Below, piece after piece: positions 34,608 to 41,303 of a stretch of 64,000 nucleotides of DNA. Source of the DNA: an uncultured Porphyromonadaceae bacterium. GTDB lineage: Bacteria; Bacteroidota; Bacteroidia; Bacteroidales; Muribaculaceae. Below the pieces are notes generated by a model. The model was not told the origin of the DNA. It made no database searches and saw only the letters and a list, made by a program, of their open reading frames with translations. How positions within the stretch are numbered: position 1 is the first letter of the stretch; the number at the start of each line of letters is the position of its first letter. Position numbers and translations under genes: made by a program. The stretch is taken from contig CANPMT010000003.1 in assembly GCA_947575235.1 (NCBI GenBank), forward strand, positions 25,079 to 89,078, given 5' to 3'.

Positions 34608-37001
34608 TCACTCAAAGAAGCTGTCGGTCACTTCCTCCTCCTCGACTGTGCCGTTGCCTACGTATACCTCGCCGCCGCAAGCGGAGAAGTCGGCCGGGAA
34701 TTCAAACTTGGCGTCCTGCTTGTAGGGGAGGGAGCGGTCGGCGTAGACCTTCTGCATGTATATGCCATAGATAGGCAACGCTGCACGTGCTCCCTGGCCG
34801 AGAGCCATGGTGTTGAAGTGGATGTAGCGCTCCTCGCCACCTACCCAAACGCCTGTCACCAGGTCGGGGGTGAAGCCCATGAACCAGGAGTCTGAGTTGG
34901 AGTTGGTCGTACCGGTCTTGCCACCCATCTGGGCTGTGATACCGAAACGGCTGCGGAGACTCGCCGCCGTACCGCTGTCTACCACATTGAGCAGAATCGA
35001 GAGAATCTTGTAGTAGGCATCCTCGCTTGTCACCTCACTGCGGTGGGGCGTGGCCGAGTAGATGAGGTTACCCTGGTTATCCTCGATGCGGGTCACGAAT
35101 ACCGGGTCAACACGCATACCCTTGTTGGCGAAAGTGGTATAGGCCGACACCATCTCCTTGACGGGGACGTCAACCGTTCCCAAAGCGAGCGGTAGAGTGG
35201 CGTCGATATGGCCCGTGACACCGAACATTCTCATCTTGTTGGCAAGGTTTTTCGCTCCAAGTTCATTTACAAGACGGGCGGAAATCCAGTTGTTGGAGTT
35301 GGTGAGAGCCCAGCGTAGGTCTACCATCTCCCCGATACGGGCTGAGCCGGAGTTACGGGGCGACCAGTTGCCGAAGGTAGGCTGCGAGTTGAGGAACTGC
35401 GAGCAGGGGGTATAATCCTGTTCCATGGCCAGTGTGTAGAGGAAAGGCTTGGCCGTAGAACCGATCTGGCGCTTTCCGCGCGACACCATGTCATACTGGA
35501 AGAAGTTGAAGTCGGGACCGCCGACATAAGCCTTCACATAACCGTTGTGGGGGTCCATACTCATAAGACCGGTGCGCAGGATTGACTTCATGTAAAGCAG
35601 AGAGTCGTAAGGGGTCATGGTGACGGTCTTTGTGCCGGGACGGTATTTCCCGTTCTCCTTGACGTATGTGAAGATATCCATCTGGTAGGAATGATGGAAA
35701 GTCTTCTCGATCTCACTCTCCGGCACTCCGGCATTCTTGAGCACGCGCCATCTTTCGGTCTGCTTCATGGCGTTCTTGATGAGGTTCATCACTCCGGAAC
35801 GGCTGAGCTCCGAGGTATTGGTGGTGTATGGGCCTGTGGGCTGCCCTTTCTTCTCATTGAAGAAAGCGGGCTGGAGGGTGCCGCCGAGATGCTGGTTTAC
35901 AGCCTCTTCGGCATATTCCTGCATACGCACGTCGATAGCGGTGTAGATTTTGAGACCGTCAGTATAAATGTTGTAATACGATCCGTCCGGTTTAGGGTTC
36001 TTGAGAATCCAGCCATACATCGGGTTATCCTCCCACTGGGTGGAATCAGTGTTATACTGACCCATGGAGAGTATGTAGGCCATTTCCGACTTATACTTTG
36101 AACGGTCGGGGCGAACCGGTTTCTTTGCATTCATGAGCATACGGATCTCCTCGCGCAGGTAAGGGGCACCCCCTTCGCGGTGGTCAACCTTGTGATAGTC
36201 AAGGCCGAGGGGGAGCTGTTTGAGCGAATCGGCTTCCTCACGTGAGATTTTTCCCGCCTTCACCATCTGGTCGATCACCACATTTCGGCGGTCGCGTGTA
36301 CGTTCCGGGTGACGGAGGGGGTTGTAATAGCTCGGGTTCTTGAGCATGCCCACCAGCATGGCAGCCTCCTCAGCCTTAAGGTCGGCCGGCTGCTTGTTGA
36401 AATAGACATTGGCGGCAGTCTTTATGCCCACTGCGTTATTGAGGAAGTCGAAGCGGTTGAGATACATATTGATAATCTCCTGCTTGGTGTAGAAACGCTC
36501 GAGTTTGATGGCGATCATCCACTCTATAGGTTTCTGCATGGCACGTTTCAGCATATTGCTTGACGGGCGGGAATAGAGCTGTTTTGCAAGCTGCTGTGTG
36601 ATGGTAGAGCCACCACCCGACGACTTGTCGCCCATAAGGAGGGTCTTGACGCCGGTGCGGCCGAGTGCAATGAAGTCAATGCCGGAATGGCTCATGAAAC
36701 GTTCATCCTCGGTAGAGATGAGGGCGTCGATCACGTAAGGGGAGACAGTCTTATAGTCGGAATTGACACGATTGCCCGCTCCGGCGAAGTAACGGCCTAA
36801 TTCAGTGGTGCCGTCAGAGGCGATCACCACTGATGCGAGTTTATCGTGAGGGTCTTCCAGCTCCTCGATAGGGGGCATGTATCCGATTACACCATTGTAG
36901 ATAAGGAGGAGGAAAAGGGCAATTACTGCTCCCAGGCCCAGGAACGATATCCAGAGCCATTTCACTATGCTGCGGTTGCGGGCGAGTTTCTTATCGGTCA
37001 T
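34608..37001 (-). CDS. Penicillin-binding protein 1A (bifunctional GT51 / transpeptidase)
   Basis: A 797-residue class A PBP that polymerises and crosslinks peptidoglycan. One N-terminal membrane anchor (about 14-36) is followed by the GT51 glycosyltransferase domain with catalytic Glu in STEDERFMSHSGID, GGGSTITQQLAKQLY and the IEWMIAIKLERFYTKQEIINMYLNR motif. In the transpeptidase domain, the active-site Ser is in RQIGSTAKPFLY, SxN is in TNSNNWIS and KTG is in GGKTGTTNSN. The C-terminus is acidic (VEEEEVTDSFFE). hsdM starts 32 nt downstream on the same strand, so readthrough into the restriction operon is possible. Confidence 0.95.
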   Translation of the reverse strand: MTDKKLARNRSIVKWLWISFLGLGAVIALFLLLIYNGVIGYMPPIEELEDPHDKLASVVIASDGTTELGRYFAGAGNRVNSDYKTVSPYVIDALISTEDERFMSHSGIDFIALGRTGVKTLLMGDKSSGGGSTITQQLAKQLYSRPSSNMLKRAMQKPIEWMIAIKLERFYTKQEIINMYLNRFDFLNNAVGIKTAANVYFNKQPADLKAEEAAMLVGMLKNPSYYNPLRHPERTRDRRNVVIDQMVKAGKISREEADSLKQLPLGLDYHKVDHREGGAPYLREEIRMLMNAKKPVRPDRSKYKSEMAYILSMGQYNTDSTQWEDNPMYGWILKNPKPDGSYYNIYTDGLKIYTAIDVRMQEYAEEAVNQHLGGTLQPAFFNEKKGQPTGPYTTNTSELSRSGVMNLIKNAMKQTERWRVLKNAGVPESEIEKTFHHSYQMDIFTYVKENGKYRPGTKTVTMTPYDSLLYMKSILRTGLMSMDPHNGYVKAYVGGPDFNFFQYDMVSRGKRQIGSTAKPFLYTLAMEQDYTPCSQFLNSQPTFGNWSPRNSGSARIGEMVDLRWALTNSNNWISARLVNELGAKNLANKMRMFGVTGHIDATLPLALGTVDVPVKEMVSAYTTFANKGMRVDPVFVTRIEDNQGNLIYSATPHRSEVTSEDAYYKILSILLNVVDSGTAASLRSRFGITAQMGGKTGTTNSNSDSWFMGFTPDLVTGVWVGGEERYIHFNTMALGQGARAALPIYGIYMQKVYADRSLPYKQDAKFEFPADFSACGGEVYVGNGTVEEEEVTDSFFE

Positions 37002-37022
37002 TTTCTTAATTTATTTCAGATG

Positions 37023-37030
37023 CAAAATTA
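37023..37030 (-). promoter_or_regulatory. Probable -7 box for pbp1A
   Basis: TAATTTTG on the minus strand, 21 nt upstream of the PBP start; the -33 region is not a clear TTTG. Confidence 0.4.
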
Positions 37031-37091
37031 CAAAAAAATCCCGAAAAGACCTACAGGTAACGCCCGGTTACAGCGTGGCAGGTGTGAAATA

Positions 37092-37694
37092 CTACAATTT
37101 TATGTCGGAGAGGTCAACTATCTTGTTGACAATGGCATAAATTGTGAGGCCTGTGGCAGAGTGTATCTCCAGTTTGCGGGCAATGTTGCGACGGTGGGTT
37201 ATGACGGTATGTATTGAGATGAAAAGCTTGTCGGCGATTTCCTGATTTGTCATACCCTTCACAACAAGCGAGATAATCTCCTTCTCGCGCTGCGAGAGAT
37301 TCTCTTTCTCATCTCCCTGTTCCTTGGAGAGGGTGCAGAGTGCCTTCACCTTGTTGCCGATAGTCTCGAGGTCGTCGATCACAGAGATGACATCCTCATA
37401 GAGTGCGGCTGCCTGCTTGTTGAGTTTACCCACCTCGATGGCAAGTATTTTCAGTTCCGCCTCGCCGACTTCGGCGCGCAGCTGCACGGGGTTGAAGAGG
37501 CCTCCGAAGGTAGGGTTTACGAGAATAAGGTCAGGGAGGCTGGCCTTCACACAGGTGATCAGGTCGTCGGGGTTCTTGACTTCCAGGATATTGGCTTGTA
37601 TGCCGGGGATTCTGCGCAGGCACTGTGAAAAACCGGCGGAAAGAACGGGAGAGGTCTCGGCGATGATAATATTGACTTTTTCTTCGCGTGACAT
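37092..37694 (-). CDS. LuxR-type regulator with degenerate receiver domain
   Basis: A 200-residue transcription regulator. Residues 1-120 follow a receiver fold, but the acidic pocket reads AET (12-14) instead of DD. The phosphoacceptor region reads DLILVNPTFGG, with Asn60 where Asp is usual, so phosphorylation is unlikely. The C-terminal LuxR/GerE helix-turn-helix is clear (NLSQREKEIISLVVKGMTNQEIADKLFISIHTVITHRRN). It begins 4 nt after the hemerythrin gene, forming a two-gene operon. A role in a redox or nitrosative-stress response is inferred only from that partner. Confidence 0.88.
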   Translation of the reverse strand: MSREEKVNIIIAETSPVLSAGFSQCLRRIPGIQANILEVKNPDDLITCVKASLPDLILVNPTFGGLFNPVQLRAEVGEAELKILAIEVGKLNKQAAALYEDVISVIDDLETIGNKVKALCTLSKEQGDEKENLSQREKEIISLVVKGMTNQEIADKLFISIHTVITHRRNIARKLEIHSATGLTIYAIVNKIVDLSDIKL

Positions 37695-37698
37695 GATG

Positions 37699-38412
37699 TT
37701 ATCGGTCGTGTTCCGTTATCAATCTTTCTTTCTCTCTTTTCTCGAGGCGCATGATCGCGGGCACGAGAAGACAGTCCTCGACGTGGCAATGGCTTTCGAG
37801 TTCCTCCTCGCATCGGTAGATGTCGTAGAGGGCGGCGTTGAGCAGGTTAATGTTGGCGTCGGTGGGGCAGTATTTTATGATGATGCTTTTCAGCTCCTTA
37901 AGCTTGGAGCCCACCTGGTCGTGGTGGTCGCTGTAGGTTGTTATTTTATAATTCTCGACCGATTCGCCTGAGAGGAGGGCCGATACGTAGGCGAATACAG
38001 TCTCATCCTCATAGTTCATATGTGTTGTGACCTCCTTGACATACTCGTCGAAGAGTTTCAGTATAAGGAACGAAACGTCGGAAGTGCGCAGCTGTATGCT
38101 GTCGAGCAGTTTGCGGCGTATGGCCGGTAGGCAGTATTCCAGGAAATAAACATGGCTCTGGCGGAGAAACTGCAGCAGGGCCTGCACGGAGATTTCGGCC
38201 GAGGAGTCGAAATTGTTATACCCGTTGACAATGAAATTCACCACGGCGAGGAAGGAGTCGCAGTCAACGCCGGAGTCTTGGCAGACCTCGGCCACGGTTT
38301 TGTCGCTGAAGCCCATGGGTATGCCGAACCGGCTCAGCACCTGTATGAGCTGGTAGTTGTCGGCAATGAGCGACACCATCTTGTCGGTAGGGTGATATTT
38401 ACGTTCAATCAT
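37699..38412 (-). CDS. Hemerythrin-domain protein, RIC/YtfE-like
   Basis: A 237-residue protein. The N-terminal 65 residues resemble the ScdA_N/DUF542 domain of RIC proteins (ADNYQLIQVLSRFGIPMGFSDKTVAEVCQDSGVDCDSFLAVVNF) but lack its adjacent Cys pair. The remainder is a four-helix hemerythrin domain with candidate diiron ligands in RQSHVYFLEY, THMNYEDETVF, YSDHHDQV and ESHCHVEDCLL. RIC proteins release or deliver iron for Fe-S repair after nitric oxide or oxidant damage; the exact chemistry is unknown here. It is co-transcribed with the LuxR-type regulator. Confidence 0.85.
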   Translation of the reverse strand: MIERKYHPTDKMVSLIADNYQLIQVLSRFGIPMGFSDKTVAEVCQDSGVDCDSFLAVVNFIVNGYNNFDSSAEISVQALLQFLRQSHVYFLEYCLPAIRRKLLDSIQLRTSDVSFLILKLFDEYVKEVTTHMNYEDETVFAYVSALLSGESVENYKITTYSDHHDQVGSKLKELKSIIIKYCPTDANINLLNAALYDIYRCEEELESHCHVEDCLLVPAIMRLEKREKERLITEHDR

Positions 38413-38443
38413 CTGTTTTTGGGTTTTATGTAAGGGTTAGAAA

Positions 38444-38520
38444 TGGCTATGTGGCGCAAGTCCGCAGACTGCGCCACTAAGAATCTTCATTATGGATCCG
38501 ACAGACCGAAGCCATAGCCA
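38444..38520 (-). ncRNA. Structured leader element upstream of the hemerythrin operon
   Basis: TGGCTAT (38444-38450) pairs with ATAGCCA (38514-38520). The closed region holds a strong stem-loop at 38451-38477 (GTGGCGCA-a-GTC-cgca-GAC-TGCGCCAC) and a weaker CTTC/GAAG pairing. Together they form a plausible three-way junction about 30 nt before the start codon. I do not recognise a known riboswitch; a REP-like element is the alternative. Confidence 0.4.
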
Positions 38521-38555
38521 AACTAACTCTAATAACTCTAATAACTAATAACTAA
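38521..38555. repeat. Short tandem repeats of AATAACT type in the hemerythrin leader
   Basis: The plus strand reads AACTAACTCTAATAACTCT then AATAACTAATAACTAA, a set of 7-9 bp units. A related array lies before the rubrerythrin gene at 2510-2527. Confidence 0.6.
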
Positions 38556-38586
38556 AAAGCTGCTTGATCGTCTACTTTTACGGTTG

Positions 38587-38617
38587 CAAAGTTACAACGA
38601 AAAACCATCCCCCGCAA
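38587..38617 (-). promoter_or_regulatory. Promoter of the hemerythrin-regulator operon
   Basis: On the minus strand TTG (38615-38617, in TTGC) precedes TAACTTTG (38587-38594) with 20 nt between. The predicted leader is about 165 nt and contains the structured element and the tandem repeats. Confidence 0.75.
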
Positions 38618-38681
38618 TCCCTATTAGTAGGTATATTGCAGGGGAGTGTGTTTCTGTTCATGATTTGTAAGCGGGGAGTGT

Positions 38682-39248
38682 TCAGGATTTCTTGACTGAG
38701 AATCCGAATTTCCCGATTATCTCTCCCAAAGAGAAGTATTGTCCGTGGGAGTAGGCGAGGAGGTTTGCCTGCTCGAGATTGAAGCGGCCGGTATCGGGGT
38801 CGAGGTAGCGGCTGTCGGCTCTTACGTTCACCACTTCGGATATGAACATGTCGTGAGTGCCGAGATGAGTCACAGATTTCACGCGGCATTCAATGCTGAG
38901 TGGGGATTGTTCAATCGTTGGTGATGCCACTTTCTCACCGGGGAGTGGAGTTAGTCCGGTCTCTTTCCATTTGTCGTAGTCGCGTCCGGAGCGCACCCCT
39001 GCCCAATCGGTTGCGCGAGCCATCTCAACCGTCGTGAGATTGATGGTAAACTCCATATTATTCATGATGAGCGGGTAGGAGGCTCTTTCGGGTCGTACGG
39101 AGATGAAACACATCGCCGGGTCGGAACAGATGGTTCCGGTCCATGCAATTGTGAGCATATTCCAGTTTTCAGGAGAGTCACCGCAGGTTACGAGCACAGC
39201 GGGGAGTGGATAGATCTGCGTTCCGGGACGCCAGGATACTTTTGCCAT
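38682..39248 (-). CDS. Flavin reductase-like (FMN-binding split barrel) protein
   Basis: A 188-residue protein of the DIM6/NTAB flavin reductase-like family, taking the start MAKVSWRPG at 39248 rather than the upstream Met at 39254. Marks of the FMN split barrel are PLPAVLVTCGD, NMLTIAWTGTICSDPAMCFISVRPERASYPLI, EFTINLTT and SIECRVKSVTHLGTHDMFISEVVNVRADSRY. Such proteins use FMN to reduce flavins or quinone-like substrates, or serve as electron carriers; the substrate is not readable. It is monocistronic. Confidence 0.9.
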   Translation of the reverse strand: MAKVSWRPGTQIYPLPAVLVTCGDSPENWNMLTIAWTGTICSDPAMCFISVRPERASYPLIMNNMEFTINLTTVEMARATDWAGVRSGRDYDKWKETGLTPLPGEKVASPTIEQSPLSIECRVKSVTHLGTHDMFISEVVNVRADSRYLDPDTGRFNLEQANLLAYSHGQYFSLGEIIGKFGFSVKKS

Positions 39249-39331
39249 AATCAATATTTTTGCAAAGAAAATGGTTGCCGAGTCCGGTTATAACAGTTCC
39301 GGTTCTCTAAGGCACCCATCTTTAGAGGATA

Positions 39332-39362
39332 CAAAGGTAGCCATTCTCCGCGGATTATACAA
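39332..39362 (-). promoter_or_regulatory. Promoter for the flavin reductase-like gene
   Basis: On the minus strand TTG (39360-39362) precedes TACCTTTG (39332-39339) with 20 nt between. The leader of about 75 nt contains a CTCTAA/TTAGAG stem-loop. Confidence 0.65.
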
Positions 39363-39512
39363 GATGCCGGAGTGTATCAATAAGTCGCCGGAAGTGCGCG
39401 GTTGTTACCACAATATCACGCTGACACATCTGAAACGACTTCTTTCGGTGCATCGCGCATATAAAATCAGAGTAAATATCCGTTAGATATGTATTGACAA
39501 CTCGTATAGACA

Positions 39513-41159
39513 ATGAAAGGATATATTATAATACTAATAAGCTTCTTATTGCTTGTAGGTGGCTCTTGTTCCAAAACTAAGAGAACATTGGAGAGCGTTG
39601 AGAAGGAGATGATTGATAATCCGGTTAATGCCCTTCAGACATTGATTGCCATGGACACGCTTTCTATGTCTGAATCACAAAAGTCCAGGAGAGCATTGTT
39701 ACAGGCTTATCTCGCAATCGTATGGATTATCACGACTGACATGACTCCTGCCGATTTGAATCGTTCAGTTACTGCTTTCGAAGGCCAATGCACAACCGAC
39801 GAAGTAAAATCTCTCATTATAAAATCAGAGTTTGCCAAGGCCAACGGGAATCCTGTTGTCAGATTGGAATTATTGAAAGATGCGGAGTTTCTGGCATCAC
39901 AATTAGACGATGACCAGGACTTGGCATTTGTCTATCTGTATCTGTCGCAAGTCTACCGTAACGGTTTCAATGGCTCTGTCAGTCAATACTATGCCAATAA
40001 AGCGTTGGCTCTCTTTAATAAACTGGGCTATCGGAAACAAAGTATCGATGCAAGAATGGCGATAGTGGGTGGATTGGTAGTTAGCCGGGACTATGCCACA
40101 GCACTTGATTCTTTGTTGGCAATGGAAAGCGATGTGCAGGCATACTCAACTAATAGTTATAAGGAATATTTCCGTGATACGCTCGCCCGGGCTTTATCTG
40201 AAAATAATAGAAGTGAAGAAGCTATAGAAATCTGGCGAGGTATTATAGATGTGGACAATACCACCTCAAATATTCTTGCTCATTGGGCGAATGCCTATCT
40301 TTATACCAACCAACCAGACAGTGCGGAAATACTCATAAATAAAGCAATTGTTCTACCGCACAATTCCTCAGATGAATACCTTTGCCGCAATGTCCAGTAT
40401 GCGATTGTGGAACGACTGGGACGCAGAGCTGAACTCCCTCATATAGACAGCCTAAGAAGCAAGGCAGCCCATGCAGACTACTATGAACGTAAAATTGAAG
40501 AATCAAGTCTGGCTCTTAACGAGAAGTATGAATCTGTAACCAGCTCTGCGTGGAAAGAGATAGAGAGTGCGAAGAACCGAGCCCTCATAATATTTTTCGT
40601 TTTCACAATCCTTTTGCTGGTGATGATTGGTGGCATCCTCTTTTATCGAAAACGTACGCAATTGTTGAAGGTGGAAAATGAGAACAATCTTCTGAAACTT
40701 CAGAAGATTGAGCATAATATGTTTGAGAACGAACGTAAGCATAATGAAGTCTCCGAAAAAATTGCCGCCTTATTCAAGTCCAGATTCAACACCATTGATC
40801 AGCTCGCTTCTGCATATTTTGAATGCAAGGAGACCAGGCAGGAACAGAAACGTATTTTCGGAGAAGCCAAATCGGTCATAGACGCATTTGGATCCAATGA
40901 ATCATTGCGTGAGCTGGAAGAAATAGTCAACACCTCGAATGACAACCTTATGTTGTCATTCGACACCGACTTCCCAAAGCTTTCCATCTCACAGCGAAAG
41001 CTCGCACTATTTATCTTCTGCGGCCTGTCACTGCAATCAATAAGTGTTTTCTTGGGGACAGACTTGCGTAACCTCTACGTATATAAATCGCGTCTAAAGA
41101 ACCTCATCTCAAAAAGTGACAGTCTGAAAAAGGAGATATATCTGAGTTATTTCTCATAA
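39513..41159 (+). CDS. Membrane-anchored TPR lipoprotein-like regulator with C-terminal HTH
   Basis: A 548-residue protein. The N-terminus MKGYIIILISFLLLVGGSC has a lipobox-like end (GGSC). Residues about 25-350 are helical TPR-type repeats (e.g. LAFVYLYLSQVYRNG, KALALFNKLGYRKQSIDARMA). A transmembrane helix spans about 353-372 (ALIIFFVFTILLLVMIGGIL), then a coiled coil (375-420) and a C-terminal domain ending LSISQRKLALFIFCGLSLQSISVFLG then YVYKSRLKNLI, resembling a LuxR-type helix-turn-helix. Such TPR-TM-HTH proteins are common in Bacteroidetes as one-component membrane regulators. It is more A+T-rich than the housekeeping genes. The target is unknown; the M16 protease gene downstream is a candidate. 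Confidence 0.8.
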   Translation: MKGYIIILISFLLLVGGSCSKTKRTLESVEKEMIDNPVNALQTLIAMDTLSMSESQKSRRALLQAYLAIVWIITTDMTPADLNRSVTAFEGQCTTDEVKSLIIKSEFAKANGNPVVRLELLKDAEFLASQLDDDQDLAFVYLYLSQVYRNGFNGSVSQYYANKALALFNKLGYRKQSIDARMAIVGGLVVSRDYATALDSLLAMESDVQAYSTNSYKEYFRDTLARALSENNRSEEAIEIWRGIIDVDNTTSNILAHWANAYLYTNQPDSAEILINKAIVLPHNSSDEYLCRNVQYAIVERLGRRAELPHIDSLRSKAAHADYYERKIEESSLALNEKYESVTSSAWKEIESAKNRALIIFFVFTILLLVMIGGILFYRKRTQLLKVENENNLLKLQKIEHNMFENERKHNEVSEKIAALFKSRFNTIDQLASAYFECKETRQEQKRIFGEAKSVIDAFGSNESLRELEEIVNTSNDNLMLSFDTDFPKLSISQRKLALFIFCGLSLQSISVFLGTDLRNLYVYKSRLKNLISKSDSLKKEIYLSYFS

Positions 41160-41186
41160 ATTGCCCACTGGTTGGGTGATGTAAGA

Positions 41187-41231
41187 TTATTGATTTTTAT
41201 ATACTTGAATATTAGCTGTTTAAATCAATAA
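41187..41231. other. Inverted repeat between the TPR regulator and the M16 protease
   Basis: TTATTGATTT (41187-41196) and AAATCAATAA (41222-41231) are exact complements 25 nt apart. It could be an operator near the protease promoter or a weak terminator; there is nothing to decide between them. Confidence 0.35.
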
Positions 41232-41247
41232 ATGTAAGGTGTTGTAG

Positions 41248-41278
41248 TTTGTGGTCAGCCGTATTTCGGGTAATTTTG
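41248..41278 (+). promoter_or_regulatory. Promoter for the M16 protease gene
   Basis: TTTG (41248-41251) precedes TAATTTTG (41271-41278) with 19 nt between. The predicted start of transcription near 41285 permits either ATG, at 41304 or 41337. Confidence 0.75.
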
Positions 41279-41303
41279 CAGAGTAATTCTAACCGAAAAA
41301 CGT

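Noticed and set aside
39271-39486. 71-residue plus-strand ORF between flavin reductase and TPR regulator
   Set aside because: No family features, no plausible promoter, and it overlaps the promoter and leader of the divergent flavin reductase gene.
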